Below, piece after piece: positions 34,346 to 45,993 of a stretch of DNA of 64,000 nt (the stretch's first letter is position 1; each line of letters begins with the position of its first letter). The stretch is taken from assembly GCF_018143015.1 (NCBI RefSeq), contig NC_054741.1, positions 60,943,197-61,007,196 of the forward strand, given 5' to 3'. The DNA is from Lytechinus variegatus. Lineage: Eukaryota > Echinodermata > Echinoidea > Temnopleuroida > Toxopneustidae. Under the pieces are notes generated by a model. That model searched no databases. It was not told the DNA's origin and was given only the letters and a program-made list of their open reading frames with translations. The position numbers and the translations under genes were made by a program.

Positions 34346-37300
34346 GTTGGACTTATTTCATTCGATCTAATTACTGGATGCAACCCAGAAATGCATTTAC
34401 GTTACCAAACTTCCACCCCCTTTAGTATTGAACATTGCTGTGTGTTTTGATTATTACCCTTACAAACTGAATTTCTTTTTCAAAGCTGGATGAGGCGTTT
34501 CGTTGCTCAAATATTGGAACGCGCTCATTGATAATGTGACAAAAATATTGGTTTAAGTAAATCAGCAGCTACGGTCTGCAACTCACAGGTAAGTGCGAGA
34601 AACATCAGCATGGTTTGGCGATCAAGCATATCGCTCTGTCGTGTAATTTCATGCACGGAGGGCTGGATAACAATAATTTCGACAGTGGTGTATAAATTAT
34701 AACAAAAAATTAGACCGAGTTAAGTTGTACTCAACTATGAATCGTGCCTTTGGTTTCTCTCACTTTCAAATTGCCTGATGTGTAATGTATCGAAACAACT
34801 GCATGGGAACGACTGATTTAATAAGAATGAAATGTTGTTGAATACGTTAACAATATTTTCTGCCGATCATTCAAATGACATTCTATCAATATATACTGTC
34901 TGTACAATTATAATTTTTTAAACATCGGTTGGGGGCCTGCGCTCGCATCCTGACAATTCATAATCCAGTCGCTCACTAAGTCCTTCATAACTTCATTAAA
35001 CACTCAATAGAACGGTGAATGTAGGCACCAAGTGATATGAACGAATTGGCGTATAGATCAATAATTGTTATTGCATTTCAAGTTTTTGTATGTGACATCC
35101 TCTTAAACAGACAGACGCAAAAGAATAAGATATCAAATATTAGAAAGGCAAACACGGTGACATGACAGTTCTAATCATGATTTAGGTCATGAATGTGATA
35201 CTTTACTGCGGCAGCGAAAATAGCCAGATTTTCTAATTATTGTGACGGTTGAATCAAAGAAATTGCAAGAAAACACATGACTTAACAAATCGGTTGGCGC
35301 CTGCATTTCTGTTTCGACACAACGACAATCAAAATATCATTCGTGCTTTTTTTTTTTTTACAATAGAGGAATCTAAATTTATTTGAAAGGCACTATGGAA
35401 CGCCTCCAAGACAGCTCAGCACGGCGCTTTCCTTAAGCGATCCACATAATCCCCTTTCAGAAACATGATTACTCAGTAATGAAGAAGGATATTTCCTCTT
35501 CCATTGTCGGGGATAAGCATTCAATGACATTCAACCATTCAATATTTCACACGTGATTTCAAAGCTAAATCCCCTGACAAACGAATCAATTTCTGTGATC
35601 CCTTTTAGCTGCTTTTCCGGATAAACAGAGTACCTTTTCAAAACGTGGCGCGTTTCACTCGGCAGGTCCTCTTCTTAAAAAATACATTGCCCGGCGCCAA
35701 CACGTCTTTTCATTAATTTTGTACATTTTGAAAGCAATACCCAAGAAATAAAGGGAATTAGATAAATAAATAGAGGAGAGAAAATAGCTATAGACATCAA
35801 CACATCTTAAAAGATAAACAGACAGATAGATGAATAAATGTATAGAAAGGCAGAAATTATAAAGATATATAGATATATTGGTGTATATAGATGAAGAGAG
35901 GGAGAGAGAGAGAGGGAGAGAGAGCGAGAGCGAGAGAGTGTGGCGAGTGAATGAAGAGATATAAAAACAAATTGGAACATGTTGTAAAATAAACAGATAA
36001 GGGTGAGAGGGATAAATAAGAGAGAAAATAAGAGATCAAATAAGAGATAGAATATATAGAAATACATGTATAACAAGATATTTAAAAGAACAAAACGACA
36101 GACAGATAAATGAATGAAAAGGTGGATAATATAAAAGGAAGTTAAATAGATTAGGATAAGAAAAGCGAAGAGAGAGGGAGAGAGAGAAATGAGATAAATG
36201 TGCGTTTTCGGAAGTGTACGTCTGTATGCCCGAGGAAGAGAATTAATGTGTGTGTGGGGGGGGGGGGTGCGGCAATGCGCTTCGGAACTCGGCTCTGACA
36301 AAGTGCGGCAAATATTGACCGAGATTCACACACATGATTTCAGCCTTGATTGTCTGTTCCACTTGACCTTGTGTACATAGTATTCTTACCCCAGAATTCA
36401 TATTTGATCGCGGAATAGATGATCAAAGGATTTAAAAAATATGTATGTTATTTATGAATGGGACGTGCGTGTGACGTCATTTTTGTCATCTCCAAGGCTC
36501 TGATGTGTTTGTAAAAGTTTGATTAAAGAACTTTTGAAGAAGAAGAATAACCGATTGTACCAGTTAAAAATTGAATTGTCATTTTTTTTTCATAATCATC
36601 ATCATTGTCACTACTGTTATCGAAGTTATTGTCATTTTTCCGCATCAATAAAGTAATAGAATCATCATTTCATTCAGCAAATCATACAACAGAAAAATGA
36701 GGACAAAATCAGGTTTAGCTGGACCGTCGAGATGTGGAAATGTCAACCCCAAATAACTGTGATTCACAGCAAACTTTCCTTCCCGAACCACACCAGATGT
36801 TTCTTGTGGAGAAAAAAAGTAATGTAACAAGGTAAATTGAAGTGCTCAGTGGAATAAATTATGATTTCGCAAATAATTTCATGGATCTCTTGTCATAGAA
36901 ATACGTAATTGTTATGGGAACATGGCAATGAGAATAAACAAACTAATGGAGCACGTGTTACATTCCAATACACACTCAATTCAATTTGTCATAAAGTGTT
37001 TACATCTCGAGAGCAAACAATACATTTCCTCAAGTCGTGTTGGTATTTCTGATATCGCCTCAAACATTTTTTTTTTTTTGCAATAAAGGGGTCTCCTCGC
37101 ACATGTAAGAGACGATGGTATTGCCAGAATGGTTAAAAATAACAATAAGCGATACATTTTGGATCGAATAATACTGAGATATTACGTTCTCACAAAAGAG
37201 TAATATATCCATTCATGATATAAGCAATATTTCCACTGGACATTCAGCGAATTTATGTACAGAGCTATCGCTAGCAATATAGTGTCACATGTCTACCGCA

Positions 37301-37715
37301 ATTCTGTCGGTTTTGATATTGTGGAAATATATATGGTAATTTACGATGAAAATAAATCTTGAGATTGTCTATACTATTTCACCTGGATATAGAAAAAAAA
37401 TCCCCAGCTTTCCACCTAGCTTTCGCTCGTACTTGACTCCAAACTTGGACGTATGAAAAAAAGCGTACAAGTTAACAATTTTGGAAGATTTGTTTGACTG
37501 TGACGTGAATGTTAACTGATGTCCCACGGCCAGTCAGTCAGATCCGTCAGGAAAGGCAACCGTTATCAACTTTGCACCTATTATCATATGATACAAAAGG
37601 CTAATCAAAATAGCGATCCTCGGTTACAAAGAAATTACTCAGCTGAAGCATCAGTGAAGTTACGCCATGATTTCAACATTTCGTATTCTGAAATTAAACA
37701 GGTTAAAGCCACCTA
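34346..37715. other. No gene seen; GA-rich microsatellite region
   Basis: Apart from the GA-rich stretch near 35.9 kb, this interval shows no exon or RNA gene. The long minus-strand frame at 35807-36301 is a Leu/Ser/Tyr-rich reading of the purine-rich repeat. Confidence 0.4.
35891..35940. repeat. (GA)n microsatellite
   Basis: GAGAGGGAGAGAGAGAG-type purine repeat, with weaker GATA/GAGA-rich sequence on both sides. Confidence 0.85.
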
Positions 37716-37735
37716 GCTTCTGTGGCGTAATCGGC

Positions 37736-37772
<37 letters not shown>

Positions 37773-37789
37773 GAGCCCACCCAGGAGCG
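37716..37789 (+). tRNA. tRNA-Asn (anticodon GTT)
   Basis: The 74-nt sequence folds as a complete cloverleaf. The acceptor GCTTCTG pairs with CAGGAGC (one G-U), with discriminator G. The D-stem GCGT/GCGC is followed by the anticodon stem TTCGG/CCGAA around loop CTGTTAA, which puts GTT at 37750-37752. The T-stem GGTGG/CCACC has loop TTCGAGC. The internal promoter is intact: A-box TGGCGTAATCGG and a perfect B-box GGTTCGAGCCC. There is no intron, and CCA is not encoded, as expected for a eukaryotic nuclear gene. A near-identical gene lies about 770 bp downstream on the same strand. The product reads AAC/AAT codons. Confidence 0.96.
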
Positions 37790-37792
37790 GTA

Positions 37793-37802
37793 TTTTTTTT
37801 TT
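37793..37802 (+). terminator. RNA polymerase III T-run terminator
   Basis: Ten consecutive T residues begin four bases after the tRNA-Asn end, in the transcribed orientation. Confidence 0.85.
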
Positions 37803-38560
37803 CAAATACCTTTTTTTATAATCTACCCCTTCCGAAGATAAAATTAATCTAAAATGAAAAAAAAAACGACTCGCATGTTATATTTATGTTTTTGTTAAAA
37901 CACAGTGCGTGTAAAAAGGAAATCCAATTTCGAGGGTTTATTATAGTTAGAAATTACTGCGTAATTATGATGCATTTTGAATTTAATACAAGAATATGAG
38001 AGACACCTTACGAGTAACTCAAACACCACTCATGACCCATCCGATTAATGTTGAAGACATGAGACACAAATAACATTTTCCAAAGGTTTAATATCTTTTG
38101 TAAAAGGGATTTTCTCAGCATTCGTCGAATTCGTCACGCCATTTAGGGTTGCTGATTTGGTCGAAGTGACATTTAGTGGTCGGGTGCAATTTAACATTAA
38201 TTTTGTTCATTAGGAAAATAATTTATGAATGGTCGAGTTCTATTTTAGCCTCTAGAAGTGAATTCACTTCTTGTCGAGTATTAAATTAGTCAATTTCCCT
38301 GCTCACGTTACTTAGGTTGGCCTATCTCTTTTGTTTCACCATCTTCGTGGTGTTGGATTAATAATCAACCAGTATATTTCACCCGGTGATCGCAATAAAC
38401 CCATACCTCCCTGCACAGTCCAACTCCTTACAAAGACAGATGTCATATCTCTCACGTAAATTGTATTACGTTATCAATTCTCTTGTCATTATTCACGCCC
38501 CAATCAACAATACCACAGACTTGATACAAAACTATACCTGCTCACATTATTATTCAAGCA

Positions 38561-38577
38561 GCTTCTGTGGCGCAATT

Positions 38578-38627
<50 letters not shown>

Positions 38628-38634
38628 AGGAGCG
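38561..38634 (+). tRNA. tRNA-Asn (anticodon GTT), second copy
   Basis: A 74-nt cloverleaf differs from the copy at 37716 at four positions: three in the D-arm (T/C, C/T, C/T) and one in the T-loop (TTCGAGC versus TTCAAGC). The acceptor is GCTTCTG/CAGGAGC, the anticodon stem TTCGG/CCGAA with GTT at 38595-38597, and the T-stem GGTGG/CCACC. Here the D-stem is fully Watson-Crick (GCGC/GCGC), so the fold is slightly better than in the first copy. The B-box is GGTTCAAGCCC. Flanking sequences of the two genes do not match, so if the pair arose by tandem duplication the event is old. Confidence 0.96.
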
Positions 38635-38640
38635 ATCGGA

Positions 38641-38645
38641 TTTTT
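38641..38645 (+). terminator. RNA polymerase III T-run terminator
   Basis: TTTTT starts six bases after the second tRNA-Asn, with further T runs at 38652-38658 as backup. Confidence 0.7.
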
Positions 38646-38954
38646 GTTGTTGTTTTTTCTGAAGCGATCAAATTTGTAAAAGAAATTCAACGGAGCTTTC
38701 GAATCTGTAGAGAAATCTTTGCATGGCAAAGAAACACGTTGACGTGTATTTGCTTCATAATTTTAACAAAAAGTTGGTTAAAAAAAATCGTCAAACCATT
38801 GCAAGTTTCTATTTTTCTTATTTTTGTTTTCATTACTGCAACACTGCTGTACTTAAAACAATACTTTGAAAATTTATCCAACAGTCTGCTCGAAACTGTT
38901 GTTGACGAAGCTGTAGTTAATGAAAAATGGTGGTGATTTTTTACCTGATAGCTA

Positions 38955-39135
38955 GGAAAGCGTGAATGCTTGTAAGCAAGCAACAAGAGGATCGACGGTT
39001 TAAGGTCCTCACCGAGGGACCTGGTAATGAGGATAAATGCCTAACCAAAGGGCACTAGCGCAGCAAGTGCATGGGAATCGAACCCAGGTCACCGGAATCC
39101 GAATCCCCTATACCGACTGAGCTATCACGCGGAAG
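38955..39135 (-). mobile_element. tRNA-derived SINE, minus orientation
   Basis: On the minus strand the head reads GATAGCTCAGTCGG (A-box, 39113-39126), then GACCTGGGTTCGATTCCCAT with a perfect B-box GGTTCGATTCC (39074-39084). The body contains GCCCTTTGGTTAGGCATTTA, TCCTCATTACCAGGTCCCTC and GGTGAGGACCTTAAACC. The tRNA-like part does not form a full cloverleaf and continues into unrelated sequence, as SINEs do. Unlike the element at 17695, both promoter boxes look functional. Confidence 0.8.
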
Positions 39136-40966
39136 GGGGATCTAAAACTTATCATATGGTAATTTTGGCATGTTATTGGTTTCATTCATGTCCATTCCAT
39201 TTACTGGACCGACAAGTATTGTTGATCGGGGGGGGGGGGGTGAAGGGAGCCCCCATTTCTTCGCCAAAAGTCCCGTTCAGAGTGTTTGGACAGTGGGCGG
39301 CTGAGACAAATCTGGGGGATGAACGTGCCAAAAAAAGATCCCATTTAGATGAATATTTCCTCCCTTTTTTACATTTATACTGAAAAATATGGAGATATAG
39401 AGGCTGAAGCCCCCGGCACCAGATGCCACGCCCCCTGCTGTGTTGTTGTGATAAGTGTATTTTGGGATGATAGTAAACCAGCTACACTATGCAGTGTGAG
39501 TCAATGTGAGTGTGTCTTCTTATATTACGAGCGTGTGTGGGTGTGTGAAGATGGCCTGTTCTCGTCAAAACTTGAGGCGTGTCCGTCAAAAAATGCATCC
39601 AGCGTGGAGCAACGCTCCGTGGCAAAAGGCGTGAAGGGTATACTCCGACAACCTTGACAGATGATTTGAGGATGAAGATCAAGGGTATTTGAAGAGGACA
39701 ATTTAAAACGATTAATAAAGAAAATGGCATCGATAATGCTGTAATGCATTGTATAGGACTTACAAACGAATCAAAATTAATCTGCAACTCAAAACAATCA
39801 AAATTATAGAAATACCGGGTAATTATAATTTGGTTTAATTTGGAATTACGTTATTTGAATATTGCTTCAAATTATCATTTTTTTCAAAGGGCTTCGAAAT
39901 TGCATGTGTTTCCGACCATTTTGGTTACAACGGGTATCTGATCGTGATCGCAGTGGTCGTACAAAAGTCGCTTGGTCAATAGTGCGAAGGCCCTGGTTAT
40001 GGGAACCTTTTTTTATGACGAGCTATAATTGATCTCAATGCAATCCTAAATGGAGATTTAGGATTAGTGAGTGATATAACCATCATCAAAATGAGTTAAC
40101 TATCGGAAGGCTCTAGGATTTAAGAAAAAAAAAACAGTGCAATCTAACTTTACACTCGATCGTTTCGTTTTGGAGGTTAAATGGAAGATAAGCTCATTAC
40201 GAGTTTGCTGGCATTGATGAAGGTGCGAAACTTTCATTGATGGAGGATTTAGGATTATTGTTGCCATATCTCGATTTTTGGGGCGGGAGGAAGGATGGAA
40301 TGTGGGGATGAAGGTGTAACTTCCCGTAACCAGTTTCCGATCAGATACATTATTGAATCCAAGGAATGTGTAAAATATGCAATAAGTCTAAGTCCCTAAA
40401 ACTCTTTAAATGGTTATAAGATCACGCTACACGTAAACAACATTATCATAAAAGGAGCACATACCGTAAACATATTTTTTGGATCATCAAAACGGGGGCA
40501 TCTGTAGAAAATGTAAACGAAAAATATTGCTTCTCTTGCAAAGATACAGGCCGGGGTGTGTCCGAAAACACAACACCTGCCATTTTCATAAATAATGAAA
40601 TGCGAAGAATGCGTTGTAAAGATATATTAATCATCGTATAACTACATTTGGTGCGATAAATGTTTGGGAAATGAATATGAACATTTTTTTTTAAATTACA
40701 GCATCCGTAAGAACATGCGACGGGGGAAGTTAATGGGGAGGGGGGGGGGGGGGTAGGGGTAGAGTTTCTCAAACTATTTTCGTATCTGTTCATTTAACTC
40801 GTGATGCAGATGTAGATCCCAACACATTAAGATAATACAGAGCTTAAAATATCCGGCAATTTCCTAAGTTCGACCATGAATAATTTCTTCGTTACGGAAT
40901 GGAAATAAGGCCCGGCCTAAACTAAACTATTTAGAGCCGACACCTTGACGTGGATGGGACAGAAAA
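39136..40966. other. No gene seen
   Basis: Holds G runs at 39228 and 40740. If the gene at 41487 extends downstream on the minus strand, part of this interval could be its intron or lie beyond it. No further domain-bearing exon was recognised. Confidence 0.35.
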
Positions 40967-41028
40967 CTACTTGAGAATGAAGCTGTAGCATCCTTTGTCC
41001 CCAGATTCGACAGATGGTAGTCCATGGT
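40967..41028 (-). CDS. Tentative last exon of the SMB-domain gene
   Basis: On the minus strand TTGTGTTTCAG forms a plausible splice acceptor (AG at 41030-41029). The following sequence completes the split codon left by the phase-1 donor at 41487 and stays open for 19 residues, with a tail GLPSVESGDKGCYSFILK, before TAG at 40969-40967. Joining the two would give a secreted protein of about 98 residues with one SMB domain. The exon is short and has no known domain, so a chance match is possible. Related SMB proteins continue into a thrombospondin type-1 domain, which I did not find. Confidence 0.3.
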
Positions 41029-41486
41029 CTGAAACACAACATTTTGTGATTGATCGTAAAGCACAATTAAATTAAAGATTGATTTCATGGATGAGATTTA
41101 ACTATATAATCAGTCAGTCGAAGTGCTCTGTGTAACCATAGTAACGGGACTCTGGTCAGTAAAACTTCGTACCTAATTTAATCGTCTGCATCATTACCTG
41201 AATATCCATCAAATCTTCTTAAGGGAACAAATCGTCAATGGCATAGCAAATATTTTTATCTGAAGGGGAGAAAGGGAGGGGGGTGGGGAGGTGGTTGGTC
41301 AAAAATCTACTTGTCGTCGTTATGGACAATTCCGGTTCCAGTACCCAATGGGTTGCTGTTGTTGCTGTTAGTGGTGGTGGTGGGGTGGGGAGGGGGGGGG
41401 GGTCTTCTGCCCATTCGCACCCGCGAATAAACTTATGGATGGGATCGATTTATACCATATCAATTTAATAATAGCTTAGTTCTTAC

Positions 41487-41721
41487 CTTGGCATGTTTGA
41501 TAATAGTCCCCGCAGCAGTCCTGTGAATATGTACAAGCCGCATCGCAGTAACACGACCGGTAATAAGGGTGGTATCCATTGGCAAAACATGTAACATCTT
41601 TACCCTCGCAACAAAGACGCTCCCCGTTTATCCCTCCCGTAAGACATCCGTTACCATACACCACAACGGGGAGCAGCGAAATGTACAGAGTTGATATGAT
41701 GAAAAATGATGACGATCCCAT
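41487..41721 (-). CDS. First coding exon: signal peptide plus somatomedin-B domain
   Basis: The exon encodes 78 residues plus one base. Residues 1-23 form a signal peptide ending ..VVVYG. Residues 26-77 form a somatomedin-B-like module with ten cysteines (26, 37, 38, 45, 57, 59, 63, 69, 70, 77). The spacing C-x-C-x3-C-x5-CC-x6-C of the last six is exactly that of SMB domains, and CYCDAAC and DCCGDY are signature segments. The extra cysteines and the RxCCxGxDxxC opening resemble the SMB domain of RPE-spondin (SBSPON)-type proteins, where it precedes a TSP1 repeat. The exon ends AAG|GTAAGA, a strong phase-1 donor at 41486, typical of extracellular modules. The product is probably secreted or extracellular. 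The family role in cell-matrix binding is known only for relatives, and the function here is not determined. The remaining exons are uncertain. Confidence 0.82.
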
Positions 41722-42239
41722 CTTTGTTTAAATGCAATATTTCAAAATCAGCCAAGAAACGTATATGCAATTAGATGATATAAGTGTCGTATTCCTTGAT
41801 CAAGTGCGATATATTCCGAAAAGTAAAGACTCCCAGATTATCACGGTACGACATACGAAGCTCAAACTTCATGCATGGGAAACACAAAATATACTTGAAG
41901 AAAGGAAAAGGTCATTCGTTAAGATACTAAATCAGCAACACCTGTAGCTCTCTATCCATCTGAAGTCACACCTATACTGCTGAGGTGCGAAATTCGAAAT
42001 AAGATACAAACAGAAAAAAAAGTATACAACAAACTTTTCGATGTCCCACCACGGAGTAAATAAAGAACTGCACTAAAAATAAATTACTCAATAAATATCC
42101 AAGGGCTCCATGCAAGAAAATATGACATTTCTCTGTTCATCCAAAAAGCGTCTTTAAAAATGTTTCAGATTTGGATCCACCTCTGTTTAGACTCTATCAC
42201 TAGGATTAAAACTTTTTTCCCAGGGATGCTATAGAGAGA

Positions 42240-42470
42240 GAGGCAAGCGATCACAAACGGACGCACAGGATATCAACCGCGCTGAGGTAGAGTGATAAAT
42301 GCTCCAGATCGTCTGCTCGCCCCAACTGTCAAACGCTCGACTCTGATTTCGTCGAGACGCCAAAAAAACTTGACGTCAATGTTTGTGAGCGCGCCTCCAT
42401 CGGTTGATGTTAGAACATGTTAATCATTTGCTGCGCTGTCGTCTCCTGGTGGAGTCTTTGCGGAGTCTTT
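42240..42470 (-). promoter_or_regulatory. Candidate promoter/enhancer region upstream of the SMB gene
   Basis: A locally CpG-richer patch 0.5-0.75 kb upstream of the minus-strand ATG contains a perfect cAMP-response palindrome TGACGTCA (42371-42378) and several CG dinucleotides in an otherwise CpG-poor surrounding. No TATA box or initiator can be assigned, so this is inference from composition and position. Confidence 0.3.
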
Positions 42471-43192
42471 GAAAATAGGGGAAATGGGGTCAGTTCAACA
42501 GTAATCACGGAGGGGGTAGGTTAGGTCATCATGTGTGTGAGTGTGGGGGGGGGGTAGGTTCATATCATCCACATAGTTCCTTGATTTTCATAGCTTGGAT
42601 TGTTTATTTTCTTTAAATATTTGATATACATGCTATCATATCCAGAGTGGCAGTGGTTTTGGTAATTTTTATTTTATTTCCATATCTCTTTTGTGTCTAT
42701 AAAATTAATGACATCAAACATCGAAACCATCTACAAGTAGATCAAAATGTCTCCAGCGGTCCTTAATGATGTTAGATCTGAAATTGTGTGGTCTGAATTA
42801 GGCCTATATGCTTCTGGCAAATAGAGAAGGGGGCACATTTTCATGAAGGCCTACATTAATTTCGTTTGTAAGCTTAAATCTACACATTTCACAAAAAGTT
42901 TATCCCAAAAATGAATATTTTGAGCACCTTTTCTGCGGGGGTTCTTTGATATTACACAAGAATAATTTTTAGGCTAATTTTCGCCCTATGCGTACATAAG
43001 CTCAAAATGTCATCACTAGAAAATGCCAAAGAGTTATAAGAGTTTTAGTGAAAAAAGAGGATGAAATTGAAATCGAAAAGGGGTATTGAGCAGAAAGAGG
43101 TGATAGGGTAAAAATAATAGAATAATGCTGATCATGTCCTTCTATTCTAAGATGCCGCCAGATTGACTCATCTTCCTCATCTACCTCACCAC

Positions 43193-43393
43193 CGTGCACG
43201 GATCCAGGGGGGGGGGGGCACAGGGGGCACGTGCCCCTTCTGAGAAGCATAATTAAAACAATTTAATGTGAAACTATGCCATAAAAACGGAAGTGTGCCC
43301 CCACTTTTGAAATTGAAGACCTTCTTTTTTTTTGCTTGTCAATTTTTTTCGGGGACGAAAATTTGCCCCCCCCCCATTTTGGATCCGCCCCTG
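43193..43393. mobile_element. hAT-like MITE with 8-bp target duplication, second copy
   Basis: The right end reads GGATCCGCCCCTG, reverse complement CAGGGGCGGATCC, and the left end is a mutated version, CGTGCACGGATCC. CTCACCAC occurs directly outside both ends (43185-43192 and 43394-43401). The interior shares GTGCCCC.., AAACTATGCCATAAAA and GAAGACCTTCTTTTTTTTTG with the copies at 33799 and about 43998. Confidence 0.8.
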
Positions 43394-43401
43394 CTCACCA
43401 C

Positions 43402-43997
43402 AGACATGCTAACTATCCGCGTCAATATGGTTATGGCCTACGAAGAAATAACATCAAGATTTTAGAACAAAATGTAATTGAACGCGATCTTACATATTTT
43501 CAGTTTACATCCAAAGGAGTTATCTGATGCAGAATGAAATTGGAATAGTAACGAGATTGAAATGGGCAAAGCAAAATCACGTTAAAATAATAACGGTCAC
43601 ATTTTCCCCCCATTATCTCGTCATGTGTTAATTTAGGAGCCCGTATAACAGTTTTGACGAAGCCATATTTCACATAAATGTTATTCCACGATGAACTGAA
43701 GACATGAGGAGCCGCTCCATGTCAAAATGCCACCACCATCACATCCATATTTCATGGGAAGTGTCGCCAGCCATTTTACAACCTATATGTGGTGCCGAAG
43801 AAAAAAACCGATGACTCGGGCAGAAGACGATCATGATTGTGTTTATTGGCGAATAGACAGTTTGAAGTTTACGATCGTAGTATAGAATCGAAGACGTGTG
43901 AATGAGCTAGCCACAACAAACCATATTTCTTCTTTCCCTCTCAATCTATTGTTACAATTGTACTGTGCTTCGATTTAGACGTTGATATGGCAACAGT
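43402..43997. other. No gene seen
   Basis: Unique-looking AT-rich DNA between two MITEs of the same family. Confidence 0.4.
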
Positions 43998-44188
43998 ACT
44001 GGCGGATGGGGGGGGGGCAAAGCCGGTCCGTGCCCCCCCCCCCTTGAGAGGCACAATTTAAAATTGGATATGTCAATATGCCATTAAAACACAATGTGCC
44101 CCCTTGAAAGTAAGGGGTTTTTTTGCTCGTCAAACTTTCCTCAAATGTGCCACCCCCCCCCTTTTTGAAAATCCTTGATCCGCCCCTG
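43998..44188. mobile_element. hAT-like MITE, third copy (no clear target duplication)
   Basis: The right end GATCCGCCCCTG gives the terminus CAGGGGCGGATC. The left end is near ACTGGCGGATGGGG. The interior GTGCCCC.., AATATGCCATTAAAACAC and TTTTTTTGCTCGTCAAAC align with the copy at 43193, only 0.6 kb away and in the same orientation. The flanking octamers do not match. Confidence 0.7.
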
Positions 44189-45993
44189 GTCATCTTATCA
44201 TATCAGTTATGAAAATTATATATAACATGAAAATTAAACTAGTGTCATTTTGGAGGGCATCGATCTACATCTGCCTCTCTTAACCCAGGTGAAGTTCCTT
44301 TTTGGCAACTGTAACATCGGGGAGACCAGTTCTGAGCGTCATTATTGATACAATCAGAAATGAGCGAGCTCTGTATAAGAAGCGAATGGGTGAAATGAAT
44401 TAATATAACCCCATTAACTGATACAAATAAATGAGGGAATGATTAATTAATTTATTTATTGATTCATTTATCTTGCAATCTATAGGCCTATTCATTTATT
44501 GATTAGTGAGTTGCCGATATCGATTCATGTGTTCATTTATTCATTTATTACTTTATTTATTCATATTGTCATTCTTTCATTCATTTGTTTTTGTATCCCC
44601 CCATTCATAGATAGATTGTGGCATTGATTCATTCATCCATTCATTTATTAATAAATTCATTTAACATTAAAAAATCTTCTGTCACGGTAGTCGATTCATT
44701 AATAATTATTATTTTAATGCGTATGAAGGCCTGAACATGCTAAATATAAATGCATATACATGTTTACATTCAATGCGTAACATATAGGTTGAAATTAAAT
44801 ATAAAATTATTATTAAGCATATTCCATTTGAATAATTCGAAGAGGCAAACTTATGCCAGTCAGTTATGAAATAATTTGAATGGAGCATGCAAAGAGTAAT
44901 GGAATGACGATTATGAAAAACTGATAGACATTAACGAAAAGTTGGGGAATATATGGAATACTATGTAAAAAGGGACAGATAGGGCTGTAGGAATAGCATT
45001 AAAACGGGAAATACATTTTAGATAATGAAATATATAGTAGTATCCAAGAAACATTATCTGAAGCTGACCTAGACCAAAATGACACTCACATACACATATT
45101 GAAGAATTTGTCCGTTATGGTATTTGTGAAATATTGACCATGGTATCAGAGTAGAGGTGAAAAATATGGGCTAAACTTTGAAAACCGATTCGTCAGCCGA
45201 AAGATTAGAGCCGAAAGTAGGTCAAGAGGTCACGTTCATAGAAGGAGGTAGGCCTAAATAGACCCACGAAAGTTGAACAAGAGAGATTACAAATTTGTAG
45301 AAATAGTTCAGATGTAATAATCTTTTCAATGGTATGCACACTTGACCTTGTATACTATTTTAAAGGTACAGTTATACTTTTCAGGGGAAATTGATTTTCC
45401 TTTCTTCCCAAATGAGATTCCATTACATGGTTTTAACATGGATCTTCCAAGCATTAAGAGAAATAATACACCTAGACTAAAAAGATATGACTGAAAGAGT
45501 AGAAAAGATGCTTGTGATACGAACTTTAAATTGATAATAAAAATAAAATGCGAGAGGAAAAAAAACCATAACTAAAGTCAAATCTAAATGTATAAAAATT
45601 GAAAGAATCAAATTTCATTTAAGAAAAGTACAGTTTTATTCTTAAATATAATTTTAAAATTCCATCATTTTTTCTCGAAATATTGATTTATTTTCGTTCT
45701 TTCAAAGGTGTCACAATATTCATTACCAATCTTTAAAATGCACCAAGTTGATTTTGAACTTGAATCGGGTTTAACGAACAGAAACTGATAACCGCATTCC
45801 ATAGTCTTGATAGGCCCAATGTAAGCAGAGAATAGATTTTTCTTATACATGCATACTTCAGCGGATTTAGATCTCAAAATATTATTTTCATATTATACTA
45901 TGTACAACGGAATGTTATACATTGACGGTTGGACCTAACTGGGCGTTGGTACATTCTTTAAAAAAAAGGTTAAGTGAAAAGATGCCAATATTG
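44189..45993. other. No gene seen; ATTC/ATTT-rich stretch
   Basis: At 44400-44690 the sequence is dominated by TTCATTTATT-like tetranucleotide variants. The remainder is AT-rich without supported features. Confidence 0.45.

Noticed and set aside
35807-36301. 164-codon minus-strand frame
   Set aside because: Reading of a GA/GATA-rich repeat, hydrophobic low complexity, no conserved pattern.
39060-39126. Possible additional tRNA gene on the minus strand
   Set aside because: A and B boxes are present but acceptor and anticodon stems do not form a cloverleaf, and the sequence continues into a SINE body.
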